Positions 8,014-16,323 of a DNA stretch of 64,000 nt are shown in pieces. The stretch's first letter is position 1. Each line of letters starts with the position of its first letter. The stretch comes from Oscillospiraceae bacterium (lineage in GTDB: Bacteria; Bacillota; Clostridia; Oscillospirales; CAG-272). Under the pieces are notes generated by a model. It did not search any database and was not told the DNA's origin. It saw only the letters and a list, made by a program, of their open reading frames with translations. The position numbers and the translations under genes were made by a program. The stretch is taken from assembly GCA_015064355.1 (NCBI GenBank), contig SVSJ01000010.1, positions 1 through 64,000 on the forward strand, given 5' to 3'.

Positions 8014-9159
8014 ATGGAAAAGAAAAAGAATATTGTAGAACTGAAAAACATTACGGTCAGATTCGACGGGGATACCATCCTTGACAACTTGAGTCTGTCT
8101 ATCGGCGACGGTGAATTCGTTACCTTTCTGGGCGCTTCCGGATGCGGTAAGACCACCACTCTCCGACTGATTGCCGGCTTCCTTGAGCCTAACGAGGGAG
8201 AAGTGTTTTTCGATTCGAAGAACATGAGTGGTGTTCCTGCGTATGAGCGTGAGGTTAACACCATTTTTCAGCGTTATGCGCTGTTTCCGCACCTGAACGT
8301 ATTTGAAAATATCGCGTTCGGTCTCAGAATCAAAAAGGTTAAAGAAAAAGAAATAGTTGAGAGAGTTCAGGAGATGCTGGCCCTTGTAAATCTTAAGGGA
8401 TTTGAAAAGCGTACCATCGGCACTCTGTCAGGCGGTCAGCAGCAGAGAGTTGCTATTGCCCGCGCTCTTATCAATCATCCGAAAGTACTTCTTCTTGACG
8501 AGCCTCTGGCTGCTCTTGACCTGAAGCTCCGCAAGGATATGCAGAACGAGCTTAAAGCACTCCACGATCGCACGGGTATCACTTTTATTTATGTTACCCA
8601 TGACCAGGAAGAAGCCCTCTCCATGTCTGACACCATCGTTGTTATGGCAGACGGCAAGATCCAGCAGATCGGCACGCCTACCGACATTTACAACGAGCCT
8701 GTTAACGCTTTTGTTGCGGACTTTATCGGCGAATCAAATATTATCGACGGCATTATGGTCTCCGACTACAAGGCGAGATTTGCAGGTCACACCTTCGACT
8801 GCCTTGACAAAGGCTTTGAACCCGGAGAGTCTGTTGACATAGTTGTTCGCCCCGAGGACGTAGACATCGTACCTGTGGAAAATGGTATGCTCCGCGGTAC
8901 TGTAACCTCTGTTACATTCAAGGGTGTTCACTACGAGATCATCGTGGACATTCAGGGATTCAAGTGGATGATCCAGACCACCGACTACTGTGCGCCTGAT
9001 GCGACAATCGGTCTTTATATCGAGCCTGATGCTATCCACGTTATGAAGAAATCCGAATACTCCAATATGTTCGGCGACTACTCCTCATTCAGTGAAGAAT
9101 TCGACGAGCTTTCCGTTGCGGAAGTTCCGGAAGAGGACGAGGAGGAAACCGAAGAATGA
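8014..9159 (+). CDS. potA: Spermidine/putrescine ABC transporter, ATP-binding subunit
   Basis: Cytoplasmic ATPase that powers polyamine import with PotB and PotC. I start at the ATG at 8014, 9 nt after AAAGGGGG; an ATG at 8005 is too close to that site. Of 381 residues, Walker [10 protein letters not shown] is at 40-48, the ABC signature LSGGQQQR at 138-145, and Walker B VLLLDEP at 158-164, with the D-loop ALDL after it. A TOBE-type regulatory domain occupies about 240-350 ([22 protein letters not shown]). The C-terminus is an unusual acidic tail, EEDEEETEE. Its last bases overlap the potB start (ATGA). Its translation start lies inside the pairing partner of the structured leader. Confidence 0.95.
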   Translation: MEKKKNIVELKNITVRFDGDTILDNLSLSIGDGEFVTFLGASGCGKTTTLRLIAGFLEPNEGEVFFDSKNMSGVPAYEREVNTIFQRYALFPHLNVFENIAFGLRIKKVKEKEIVERVQEMLALVNLKGFEKRTIGTLSGGQQQRVAIARALINHPKVLLLDEPLAALDLKLRKDMQNELKALHDRTGITFIYVTHDQEEALSMSDTIVVMADGKIQQIGTPTDIYNEPVNAFVADFIGESNIIDGIMVSDYKARFAGHTFDCLDKGFEPGESVDIVVRPEDVDIVPVENGMLRGTVTSVTFKGVHYEIIVDIQGFKWMIQTTDYCAPDATIGLYIEPDAIHVMKKSEYSNMFGDYSSFSEEFDELSVAEVPEEDEEETEE

Positions 9160-9980
9160 AGAAAAAGCGCTCATTCCTTGAGGGATTTGCCGCAGTTCCT
9201 CATTCGGCGTGGTGTCTGCTTTTCATAATCGCACCCCTTCTTTTTGTGGTGTACTTCGCGTTTACAGACACATACGGCAATTTTACATTTGATAATATCA
9301 CAATGCTTTCGAGCTACACGCACATCTTCGTGCTGTCCGTTTGCTTTGCACTTATCGCAACGGTTATCTGCCTGATAATCGGATATCCTCTTGCGTTCTT
9401 TATTTCCCAGTGCAAGCCCCAGACACAGAAGATCGTGGTTGTGCTCCTTATGCTCCCTATGTGGATCAGCCTTCTTATCAGAACTTACTCCCTTATGGCA
9501 ATTCTCGATAACGGCGGTCTGCTTAATTCACTTTTCGAAATGATCGGCATCGGCAGAGTCAAGATCATCGGTACCTCCGGTGCGGTTATCCTGGGTATGG
9601 TGTACGATTTCCTGCCCTACATGGTGCTGCCTATCTACACAAGCATTTCAAAGCTTGACCCCAGATATCTGGAGGCGGCAAGTGACCTGGGCTGCAACAG
9701 CGCAAAGACTATGCTTCACGTTGTGTTCCCTCTGTCCGTTCCCGGTATCGTTTCCGGTGTTACCATGGTTTTCGTTCCCTCTATCAGCACCTTCTATATT
9801 TCACAGAAGCTGGGCGGCGGATCTTTCGACCTGATCGGTGACACAATCGAGCGTCAGTTCCAGAACGTAAGCACCTACAACATCGGTGCGGCGATCTCTC
9901 TGGTTATGATGATCCTCATTCTCATATCCGTTGCCATAATGAATAAATTTTCTGATGACGGAGGTGAGATCATCGTATGA
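9156..9980 (+). CDS. potB: Spermidine/putrescine ABC transporter permease
   Basis: Inner membrane permease of 274 residues with about six membrane helices (for example [17 protein letters not shown] near 20-36 and [20 protein letters not shown] near 90-108). The EAA loop that contacts PotA is near 170-185 ([16 protein letters not shown]). The start ATG overlaps the potA stop codon in ATGA, implying translational coupling. The paired permease is potC. The order A-B-C-D is the standard polyamine transporter order. Confidence 0.93.
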   Translation: MKKKRSFLEGFAAVPHSAWCLLFIIAPLLFVVYFAFTDTYGNFTFDNITMLSSYTHIFVLSVCFALIATVICLIIGYPLAFFISQCKPQTQKIVVVLLMLPMWISLLIRTYSLMAILDNGGLLNSLFEMIGIGRVKIIGTSGAVILGMVYDFLPYMVLPIYTSISKLDPRYLEAASDLGCNSAKTMLHVVFPLSVPGIVSGVTMVFVPSISTFYISQKLGGGSFDLIGDTIERQFQNVSTYNIGAAISLVMMILILISVAIMNKFSDDGGEIIV

Positions 9981-10816
9981 AAACTCTGTCAAAGATCTAC
10001 ATGTGGGTGGTCTTCGCCCTCCTTTATGCGCCTATTCTGGTGCTGATCCTGTTCTCCTTCAACGATGCAGGCTCACTCAACAATTTTTCAACCTTCTCTC
10101 TCAAGTGGTACGGTGAGCTGTTCCGCGACACGAGAGCCCTTGAAGCCTTAAAAAATTCCCTTTACCTCGCAGTTTCATCTTCACTTCTTGCAACAGTCAT
10201 CGGCACCCTGGCAGCCTTTGCCATCAGCCGTATGCGTTCCAAGTATCTGAAGGCTGCGCTGAAATCCGCAACCAATATCCCTATGATGAACCCGGATATC
10301 GTAACAGGTGTATCAATGATGCTCCTCTTTGTTGCGGCAATGTCTATCCCATTCTCACCACTGAAAAAGCTGGGATTTGCCACAATGCTTATCGCTCACA
10401 CCACATTCAACCTGCCTTATGTTATTCTGTCGGTTCTGCCCCGCTTCCAGCAAATGGACAAGCACTTGACAGAAGCTGCTCTTGACCTTGGTTGCACTCC
10501 CACTATGACTTTCTTCCGTGTAGAGCTTCCCCTTGTGGTGCCGGGAATCGTTTCCGGTCTTATGCTTGGCTTTACCCTGTCACTTGACGACTTCGTAATC
10601 AGCCATTTCGTAAGTTCCCCCGACTTCCAGACCCTTCCCCTCTACGTTTACAACCAGACTGCTCACGAGGTGAAATACAGTATGTATGCCCTCTGCGCAC
10701 TTATGGTGTTCGTAATTCTCCTTCTTCTCCTTGCAGTTAACTTTGCTGGCGGCAAGGGCGAGAAAAAAGTGGAGCGCCCGAGAAAGATCCGCAGAAAAAC
10801 GGGAGGTGCAGCATGA
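9977..10816 (+). CDS. potC: Spermidine/putrescine ABC transporter permease
   Basis: Second membrane subunit, 279 residues, with about six helices (WVVFALLYAPILVLILFSF near 11-29; a last helix ALCALMVFVILLLLLAVNF). The EAA loop TEAALDLGCTPTMTFFRVELP fits the family, as does SLDDFVISHFVSSPD after it. The C-terminal tail is basic (KKVERPRKIRRKTGG) and should lie in the cytoplasm. The start overlaps the potB stop (ATGA, 9977-9980), so the four pot genes form one translationally coupled chain. Confidence 0.93.
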   Translation: MKTLSKIYMWVVFALLYAPILVLILFSFNDAGSLNNFSTFSLKWYGELFRDTRALEALKNSLYLAVSSSLLATVIGTLAAFAISRMRSKYLKAALKSATNIPMMNPDIVTGVSMMLLFVAAMSIPFSPLKKLGFATMLIAHTTFNLPYVILSVLPRFQQMDKHLTEAALDLGCTPTMTFFRVELPLVVPGIVSGLMLGFTLSLDDFVISHFVSSPDFQTLPLYVYNQTAHEVKYSMYALCALMVFVILLLLLAVNFAGGKGEKKVERPRKIRRKTGGAA

Positions 10817-12075
10817 AAAAGATAATTTCTTTGACACTTGCCCTCTTCACCGCTTTCGCACTTCTTTTGGGTGCTACATCCTGCGGTAGCGAAGAAAAGA
10901 ACGAGCGTATCCTTGACGGCGGCGCGCGAACCCTTTACGTTTACAACTGGGGTGAATATATCTCCGACGGCAGCGAAGGTACTATTGACACCAACGCAGA
11001 GTTTGAGAAATACTGCCGCGAGGAGCTTGGTCTCAACGTTACAGTAAACTATTCCACATTCTCGAGCAACGAGGACCTTTACGCAAAGCTTTCAAGCGGT
11101 GCGGTCAGCTACGACGTGGTTATCCCCTCTGACTATATGGTTGCTCGCCTTGCTTCCGAGGGACTTCTCGCAGAGCTTAATCCCGACGACACTATCCCCA
11201 ATTATCAGTACATCTCCGAGGACTTCAAGGGGCTGTACTATGATGAAAACGAGATCTGGTCCGTTCCCTACACCTACGGCACCGTTGGCGTTATTTACAA
11301 CACCGAAATGGTTCCCGAGGATGAAGAAAACCTGGGTAGCTGGGCGCTTATGTGGGACGAGGACTACACAGGAAATATCCTTCAGTTCAACAATTCCCGC
11401 GACGCTTTCGGTACTGCACAGTACTATCTGGGCTACAGCGTAAACTCTGACAACGAAGCAGAGTGGCGGGAGGCTCTTGCTCTTCTCATCAAGCAGAAGA
11501 ACGTGGTTCAGGGATACGTAATGGACGAGATCTTCAACAAAATGAAGGGCGGCAGCGCTGCTATCTCATCCTATTACGCCGGCGACTACTTCACAATGTA
11601 CGCTGACAACGAGCGCCTTGCTTTCTATCATCCCGAAGAAGGCACAAACGTATTCGTTGACGCTATGTGTATTCCCAAAAGCTCGCAGAATTACGATCTC
11701 GCTGTTGAATACATAAATTTCATGCTCACCGAAGAGATTGCTATTGCAAACGCGGAATACATCTGCTATGCTTCTCCAAACTCTCTGGTTTACGAGAACG
11801 AAACGTATATCGAGGATATGACGGAAGTCCACCCCGATGCTATCAGCATTCTGTATGATTTTGATATGTCAAAAATGGAGTTCTATCACGATCTTCCAAC
11901 TGAAACCAGAATGCTTATGAACAGCCTCTGGGAGGATTTGAAGATAGAAAGCAACATCGGCATTGCTATCTACGTCATCTGCGGTGTGATCGTTGCCCTG
12001 GGTATCGCCCTTGTTCTCTACAATATCATCGAGAAGAGACGCCGCAAGTACTATTTCGACAAATACGCAAAATAA
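10813..12075 (+). CDS. potD: Polyamine-binding lipoprotein with an added C-terminal membrane helix
   Basis: Extracellular substrate-binding protein that delivers spermidine or putrescine to PotBC. The signal peptide ends in the lipobox GATSC, so C24 should be lipidated. Mature segments typical of PotD are LYVYNWGEYISDG, VIPSDYMVARLASEGLLAEL, WSVPYTYGTVGVIYN and FIDAMCIP-like VFVDAMCIP. It is 420 residues, longer than the usual ~350: the last 39 residues contain a membrane helix (about 382-405, IGIAIYVICGVIVALGIALV) followed by a basic tail (EKRRRKYYFDKYAK). The protein therefore seems anchored at both ends. The start overlaps the potC stop (ATGA). A strong terminator follows. Confidence 0.93.
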   Translation: MKKIISLTLALFTAFALLLGATSCGSEEKNERILDGGARTLYVYNWGEYISDGSEGTIDTNAEFEKYCREELGLNVTVNYSTFSSNEDLYAKLSSGAVSYDVVIPSDYMVARLASEGLLAELNPDDTIPNYQYISEDFKGLYYDENEIWSVPYTYGTVGVIYNTEMVPEDEENLGSWALMWDEDYTGNILQFNNSRDAFGTAQYYLGYSVNSDNEAEWREALALLIKQKNVVQGYVMDEIFNKMKGGSAAISSYYAGDYFTMYADNERLAFYHPEEGTNVFVDAMCIPKSSQNYDLAVEYINFMLTEEIAIANAEYICYASPNSLVYENETYIEDMTEVHPDAISILYDFDMSKMEFYHDLPTETRMLMNSLWEDLKIESNIGIAIYVICGVIVALGIALVLYNIIEKRRRKYYFDKYAK

Positions 12076-12085
12076 AACAAATATG

Positions 12086-12116
12086 CCCGACGAAATCTCG
12101 TCGGGTGTTTTGTTTT
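12086..12116 (+). terminator. Terminator of the pot operon
   Basis: CCCGACGA (12086-12093) pairs with TCGTCGGG (12098-12105) around an AATC loop, followed by TGTTTTGTTTT. Confidence 0.9.
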
Positions 12117-12150
12117 CAGATTGTTTACAGTGAAAAATACTAGAACGCCA

Positions 12151-12179
12151 TTGCAAAACGTCGTTATTTGTTGTATAAT
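12151..12179 (+). promoter_or_regulatory. Sigma-A promoter for the mreB-family gene
   Basis: TTGCAA (12151-12156), a 17-nt spacer and TATAAT (12174-12179), about 43 nt upstream of the start codon. Confidence 0.75.
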
Positions 12180-12222
12180 AGAATGTAATCGTATTTTCAG
12201 CAAAGAAAGAGGTGATTTTTTC

Positions 12223-13245
12223 ATGAGCAAAGACATAGGCATTGACCTTGGCACCGCTACCGTACTCGTTTACGTTAAGGGCAAAGGTATCGTTATCAAA
12301 GAGCCTTCCGTTGTAGCAATTGATAAAAACACCGATAAAATACTTAAAGTAGGTCGCGAGGCGCAGGTAATGCTCGGACGTACTCCCGGCAATATTACCG
12401 CGATCCGTCCCCTTCGTGACGGAGTTATCAGCCAGTACGAGGTCACACTTCGTATGATCCAGTACTTCATCAAAAAGGCCTGCGGCACTATGATATTCAA
12501 GCCCCGCGTTATCATTTGCGTCCCCTCCGGAATCACCGAGGTTGAAGCAAGAGCCGTTCACGACGCAGCTATCAACGCAGGCGCCCGCCGTGTTTACCTG
12601 ATCGAAGAACCCGTTGCCGCAGCTCTCGGCGCTGGTCTTGACATTTCCGGTCCCAACGGTCACATGGTTGTTGACATCGGTGGTGGTACGACCGACGTTG
12701 CAGTTCTTTCCTTAAGCGGCGTTGTGGTTTCCGAATCTATCAAGGTTGCGGGAGACAAATTCGACGAAGCAATCATCCGCTATGTCCGTCGCAAGCATAA
12801 CGTGCTCATCGGTGAACGTACAGCTGAACAGATAAAGATCAAGATCGGCTCAGTTTGGCCCCGCCGCGAGCCCAGAGAAATGACAGTAAAAGGTCGCTGC
12901 CTCATTCAGGGACTTCCCCGTGAAGTTCGTATATCCTCCGAGGAAATGCCAGATGCTTTGGAAGAACCGATCAGCGCAGTTATTGAAGCTGTTTGCTCCG
13001 TTGTTGAGCGGACTCCCCCGGAGCTGATCGGCGATATTATCACAAACGGTATCATCATGACCGGGGGCGGTAGCTTGCTCTACGGTCTTGACAGACTTAT
13101 TTCTTACGCAACCGGAATCAAAACGAGAATCGCTGACAAGGCTGTGTCCTGCGTTGCAATCGGCACAGGCAAATGCCTTGAAAACCTTTCCTTCCTCCCC
13201 GATGAATCTATCAACATCTCCCGCCAGGGTGACGGACGTCTTTAA
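12223..13245 (+). CDS. MreB/Mbl-family rod-shape actin homologue
   Basis: Bacterial actin that forms membrane-associated filaments guiding lateral wall synthesis. The start ATG at 12223 follows AAAGAGGTGA; the product is 340 residues, normal for the family. Actin-fold motifs are phosphate 1 IGIDLGTATVLVYV (5-18), the connecting segment VPSGITEVEARAVHDAA, phosphate 2 MVVDIGGGTTDVAVLS and the adenosine motif IIMTGGGSLLYGL. MreB, Mbl and MreBH cannot be told apart by eye. No mreC or mreD is nearby, so this is a solitary paralogue in its own transcription unit. Confidence 0.92.
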   Translation: MSKDIGIDLGTATVLVYVKGKGIVIKEPSVVAIDKNTDKILKVGREAQVMLGRTPGNITAIRPLRDGVISQYEVTLRMIQYFIKKACGTMIFKPRVIICVPSGITEVEARAVHDAAINAGARRVYLIEEPVAAALGAGLDISGPNGHMVVDIGGGTTDVAVLSLSGVVVSESIKVAGDKFDEAIIRYVRRKHNVLIGERTAEQIKIKIGSVWPRREPREMTVKGRCLIQGLPREVRISSEEMPDALEEPISAVIEAVCSVVERTPPELIGDIITNGIIMTGGGSLLYGLDRLISYATGIKTRIADKAVSCVAIGTGKCLENLSFLPDESINISRQGDGRL

Positions 13246-13292
13246 AAATAAACAAGCAGGTGCACACCGCATCTGCATAAAACAGTTAATTA

Positions 13293-13330
13293 TGGCACTC
13301 GAAATAATGTCGAGTGCCACTTATTTTTTG
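13293..13330 (+). terminator. Terminator of the mreB-family gene
   Basis: TGGCACTCGA (13293-13302) and TCGAGTGCCA (13310-13319) form a perfect 10-bp stem with a 7-nt loop, followed by CTTATTTTTTG. Confidence 0.92.
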
Positions 13331-13338
13331 ATGCAAAA

Positions 13339-13366
13339 TGAACCTTTCGATACCGGCACCCGTCTA
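13339..13366 (+). promoter_or_regulatory. ECF-type promoter, probably autoregulatory
   Basis: TGAACC (13339-13344), a 16-nt spacer and CGTCTA (13361-13366) match the general ECF sigma promoter form (AAC in the -35, CGTC in the -10). It lies about 50 nt upstream of the ECF sigma gene, and no sigma-A hexamers are evident there. Confidence 0.6.
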
Positions 13367-13415
13367 TATAAGTGAAACCGGTTTTAATCACTCATAGACC
13401 AAAGGAGGTGAGGAT

Positions 13416-14687
13416 ATGGATGAATTTGAAAAGTTGTTGGAAGCAGAACGAGCATCTGTGGAACGTTTTGTGAGATTTCGTTTGAACTCAAAAGCGGATG
13501 CAGACGATGTTTTACAAGAGGTTTTCCTTGCTGCTTGTCAAAAGTTCCCTCAATTAAAAAACAAGGACTCTTTTAAGGCGTGGATTATTAGCATTGCAAG
13601 AAATAAATGTAATGACTACTTTCGTAAGAAAGCAACGCAGTATGAAATTCCGATTGATGAAATAACAGAAAGCGAATTGTCAGACGGCAGACATGGCGTT
13701 TCGATAATTTCCACAGTAAGAGAAACTTTGAGTTTGCTTGGTGATAAAGACAAGCAAATCTTGTATCTCTATTTTTGGAAAGAGCTTCCACAAGCGGAAA
13801 TTGCCAAACAACTGAACATTCCTATTGGAACAGTAAAAAGCAGACTTCATACGGCAAAACAAAATTTCAAAACCAAATATCCATATAACACCGAAGTATC
13901 GAAAGGAGAAATCAATATGAAAAAGTTGCCCGAGTATATTCCCGAATACAAAATTGAAGCAAGTGCCAAAGATCCCTTCTATGTAAAGTGGGAAGAACTT
14001 ATGGGATGGTTTTTGATTCCCAAGTTGGGCGAGAAACTGTCTTGGGGTATGTACGATATTCCTTCCCGCAAATGCAGCAATGTTTATGATATGCAAGTTA
14101 CAGGCAAAGCCAAAGTTCACGGCGTTGAGGGCGTGGAGCTTACCGCAAGAGAATCATCTTATTCAGATAAGAACGAGGTTATCAACCGTACCTTTGTAGC
14201 ACAGCTTACAGATACACATTGTCGTTACCTTGCAACGCTCCGGAATGATGGAGACGTTCGCAATTACATCACGTTCCTTGATGGCGATGAATTTATGCTG
14301 AACTGGGGATTTGGAGAAGATAACTGCGGGAACGAAACAAACCTTTCCGTTAAAGGTGATATTCAGAGAGTTGGAAACTCTGTTACGAGCGCAAACAAAA
14401 ATTTCCTCCTTGATATTGTTGGCAGATATACCGTTACCATCGGAGGTAAAAGTTATGACACCGTTTGCGTAATGGATATCGAAACCTATAACTGTGGTGT
14501 TGTTTCCGAGCAGTTCTTGGACAAAGAAGGAAAAACGATTCTGTGGCGCAGATACAATCGTGATGATTGGGCTATTGACCGATACAAGAAGCCTTGGAGT
14601 GAACAGTTGCCCGAAAATGACAGGCTTATCGTAAATGGCATAACTTACGTTCATTGGTACGATTGCATTACAGATTATATTCTCTAA
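13416..14687 (+). CDS. ECF-type RNA polymerase sigma factor fused to a conserved-looking C-terminal domain
   Basis: The N-terminal ~165 residues are a sigma-70 family ECF factor: region 2 (VERFVRFRLNSKADADDVLQ, FKAWIISIARNKCNDYFRKK) and region 4 with a helix-turn-helix (LPQAEIAKQLNIPIGTVKS, about 128-146). The remaining 256 residues are soluble, rich in beta-strand-like segments and Trp, with no membrane helix; I do not recognise a function. The junction is notable: codon 168 is an ATG (13917) with a perfect AAAGGAG 8 nt upstream, in frame, so the C-terminal part may also be made separately. An AGGAGGTGAGG precedes the main start. No anti-sigma factor gene follows, so the C-terminal domain may control the sigma domain (inference). 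Confidence 0.85.
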   Translation: MDEFEKLLEAERASVERFVRFRLNSKADADDVLQEVFLAACQKFPQLKNKDSFKAWIISIARNKCNDYFRKKATQYEIPIDEITESELSDGRHGVSIISTVRETLSLLGDKDKQILYLYFWKELPQAEIAKQLNIPIGTVKSRLHTAKQNFKTKYPYNTEVSKGEINMKKLPEYIPEYKIEASAKDPFYVKWEELMGWFLIPKLGEKLSWGMYDIPSRKCSNVYDMQVTGKAKVHGVEGVELTARESSYSDKNEVINRTFVAQLTDTHCRYLATLRNDGDVRNYITFLDGDEFMLNWGFGEDNCGNETNLSVKGDIQRVGNSVTSANKNFLLDIVGRYTVTIGGKSYDTVCVMDIETYNCGVVSEQFLDKEGKTILWRRYNRDDWAIDRYKKPWSEQLPENDRLIVNGITYVHWYDCITDYIL

Positions 14688-14833
14688 AACACTAAATCTT
14701 CTGTTTATTAATGGCGCACCTCTATACAGGGGCAAACACTATATGTACGCTAATCTGCAAGACGGACAGTCCGGACACTTGAAAGTTCGGGCTGTTTTAC
14801 GGGCACCGCCCTGTCCATCTGCTTTTGTTTTTT

Positions 14834-14865
14834 ATTTGGTTTAGACTTACGCCATCTTGTTGAGG
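14834..14865. repeat. Displaced copy of the rpsT 3' end (att-like direct repeat, left copy)
   Basis: These 32 bases match 15738-15769 at 31 positions in the same orientation, including 22 identical bases covering the last five sense codons and stop of rpsT. Beyond the core the copy degrades. It and the genuine rpsT end flank a ~900-bp two-gene cassette. The rest of the 304-nt gap (14688-14991) holds short GC-rich palindromes such as CGGACAGTCCG near 14762-14772, and no gene. Confidence 0.85.
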
Positions 14866-14905
14866 GGCAAAATAAAAAATGAGCAACTATTTAGCAAATC
14901 AATAT

Positions 14906-14974
14906 ACTTTATGTAAAGTACACTTGACACACGCGCGCTCTTTTGATATAATATGGATGTAAGGTTAACTTTAC
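14906..14974. promoter_or_regulatory. Pair of candidate operators for the XRE cassette regulator
   Basis: ACTTTA-TG-TAAAGT (14906-14919) is a perfect palindrome just upstream of the -35 box. GTAAGGTTAACTTTAC (14959-14974) is a near-perfect palindrome covering the likely transcription start. They share the TAAAGT/ACTTTA half-site, as expected of one dimeric repressor binding twice. Confidence 0.5.
14924..14952 (+). promoter_or_regulatory. Consensus sigma-A promoter of the XRE/membrane-protein cassette
   Basis: TTGACA (14924-14929), a 17-nt spacer and TATAAT (14947-14952): perfect hexamers, flanked by the two palindromes listed separately. Confidence 0.88.
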
Positions 14975-14991
14975 ACAAAGGAGGAAATGCC

Positions 14992-15198
14992 TTGACAAAT
15001 AGAGTAAAAGAATTTCGCGAAAAGCTTGGCCTGACACAAAAAGAATTAGGCGAAAAGGTAGGGGTATCAAGACAAGCGATAATCGCCATTGAAACAGGCA
15101 AATTTGACCCATCAATCTGGCTTGCATACGATTTATGTAAACTTTTCGGGGTGTCCATTGAGGAGCTTTTTGATTTTGAAAGGAGCACTAAGAAATGA
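14992..15198 (+). CDS. Small XRE-family repressor (YozG-like size class)
   Basis: A 68-residue protein that is almost only a Cro/CI helix-turn-helix: TNRVKEFREKLGLTQKELGEKVGVSRQAIIAIE, then FGVSIEELFDFE. The start is a TTG at 14992, 7 nt after AAAGGAGG; an ATG four bases earlier runs straight into a stop. Its last codon overlaps the next gene's start (ATGA at 15195), the usual arrangement for these minimal repressors and a membrane partner. It probably represses its own promoter through the two flanking palindromes. Confidence 0.85.
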   Translation: MTNRVKEFREKLGLTQKELGEKVGVSRQAIIAIETGKFDPSIWLAYDLCKLFGVSIEELFDFERSTKK

Positions 15199-15650
15199 AA
15201 TTATTAAGAAAGCCGCAAATAAATGCAGTATTGATTTCAGTCATCTCTGCGTTCTATGCTCTGATATTCATCTTTGTTTCGGGTCATTTAGAGTTCAATA
15301 GATTATTCAGCAGCGGTAAAACACTGAACAGCAACTTTTGGAATGGCTGGTCTGATTTCTTGAAACAAGGAAACCTCAAATATATCGGGTATGCATATAT
15401 TATTTTGGCACTCGCCGTTGTAGTCTTTTCGCTCATCAAGAAACAAGAATATGACGAGTATCAGATCAGCATATTCGAAAAAGGGATTATGATAATGGGC
15501 GCAACAATGGTTCTGCTCTTCCCCTTGGCTCTGATTCTTGTCTTGAGCGACCGTACGTATTGTGTTGAAACATTGATGCTTCTTTGCGTGGCGCATTGGT
15601 CTATTGTCTTGGTGGCCGATTTAATATATGCCATAAAGTATAGCAGATAA
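15195..15650 (+). CDS. Four-helix membrane protein paired with the XRE repressor
   Basis: 151 residues with four hydrophobic helices at about 10-30, 65-82, 96-116 and 124-146 (AVLISVISAFYALIFIFVSG; YIILALAVVVFSLI; GIMIMGATMVLLFPLALILV; LMLLCVAHWSIVLVADLIYA). A cytoplasmic KKQEYDEYQISIFEKG segment lies between helices 2 and 3. It is translationally coupled to the repressor. Such repressor/membrane pairs are common in Firmicutes and may respond to membrane stress, but no function can be assigned here. Confidence 0.7.
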   Translation: MKLLRKPQINAVLISVISAFYALIFIFVSGHLEFNRLFSSGKTLNSNFWNGWSDFLKQGNLKYIGYAYIILALAVVVFSLIKKQEYDEYQISIFEKGIMIMGATMVLLFPLALILVLSDRTYCVETLMLLCVAHWSIVLVADLIYAIKYSR

Positions 15651-15692
15651 AAATTCAGTTGAACACCAACTCACATATTACACATAAAACAA

Positions 15693-15728
15693 AAATCTCT
15701 CACATCGGAGCATTGACGTGAGAGATTT
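15693..15728 (-). terminator. Terminator of rpsT
   Basis: AAATCTCTCAC (15693-15703) and GTGAGAGATTT (15718-15728) form a perfect 11-bp stem; on the minus strand it runs into TTTTTGTTTTATG. It may also stop the convergent cassette transcript. Confidence 0.88.
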
Positions 15729-15737
15729 AATTTTTTG

Positions 15738-15769
15738 ATTTGGTTTGGACTTACGCCATCTTGTTGAGG
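15738..15769. repeat. rpsT 3' end, right copy of the att-like direct repeat
   Basis: This copy contains the functional last codons and stop codon of rpsT (stop at 15753-15751). It matches 14834-14865 at 31 of 32 positions, offset 904 bp. Confidence 0.85.
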
Positions 15770-16014
15770 AGCAGCGTGAACTGGCTCTTCTTGTGAGCAG
15801 CGTTATTCTTGTGAAGAATGTTCTTCGCAACAGCCTGGTCAACCTTCTTAACAGCTGCAGTGTAAGCAAGCTTTGCTTCTTCCTTGTTACCGGATTCAAC
15901 AGCAGCATAGAACTTCTTGATGATTGTCTTGAGCTGAGTCTTGAAAACCTTGTTCTGAAGTGTCTTAACAGCGATAACCTTTACACGCTTCTTAGCAGAC
16001 TTAATGTTAGGCAT
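15751..16014 (-). CDS. rpsT: 30S ribosomal protein S20
   Basis: Basic 87-residue primary 16S rRNA-binding protein. The N-terminus MPNIKSAKKRVKV and the C-terminal NAAHKKSQFTLLLNKMA are typical. GGGAGAAAT lies before the ATG. The gene has its own promoter and terminator. Its 3' end has served as an insertion point: a duplicate of that end lies 904 bp downstream of the gene. Confidence 0.97.
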   Translation of the reverse strand: MPNIKSAKKRVKVIAVKTLQNKVFKTQLKTIIKKFYAAVESGNKEEAKLAYTAAVKKVDQAVAKNILHKNNAAHKKSQFTLLLNKMA

Positions 16015-16112
16015 TTTATTTCTCCCTTCAATTTTTATACGGCCTGATTGCCGGAACTGTATCTCATCCCGTCTGAGAGGGTACGGTCAGAGACAGTATC
16101 ATACAGTATGTA

Positions 16113-16141
16113 ATTTTACCACTTTTATTTCCAAATTGCAA
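16113..16141 (-). promoter_or_regulatory. Sigma-A promoter of rpsT
   Basis: On the minus strand TTGCAA (16141-16136), a 17-nt spacer and TAAAAT (16118-16113). The ~90-nt leader includes a palindromic region near 16060-16090 that could be a self-regulatory S20 site. Confidence 0.65.
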
Positions 16142-16265
16142 TAGTTTTGCAAAAAAATCTTTGAAAAAATTAAAACAAATTTCACATCATATATTGGAAC
16201 TTTTCTGTGCGGCATGACCGAAAACCGGATTTCATCCCGTTTGTTGTGCATTTCATATCGGTTTT

Positions 16266-16279
16266 GCCCGGTTTCGGGC
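16266..16279. other. GC-rich hairpin in the rpsT/apgM divergent intergenic region
   Basis: GCCCG (16266-16270) and CGGGC (16275-16279) form a small stem, followed on the plus strand by TACATTTTTAT. No transcript is known to enter from the left on this strand, so its role is unclear. The remainder of 16142-16323 is AT-rich with no gene. Confidence 0.35.
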
Positions 16280-16323
16280 TACATTTTTATATCAATTTTA
16301 AGGTATTATTTTTTGTTTTTCCG

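Noticed and set aside
14688-14833. Insertion-sequence remnant after the ECF sigma gene
   Set aside because: There are short GC-rich palindromes but no transposase fragment or terminal inverted repeats that I can recognise.
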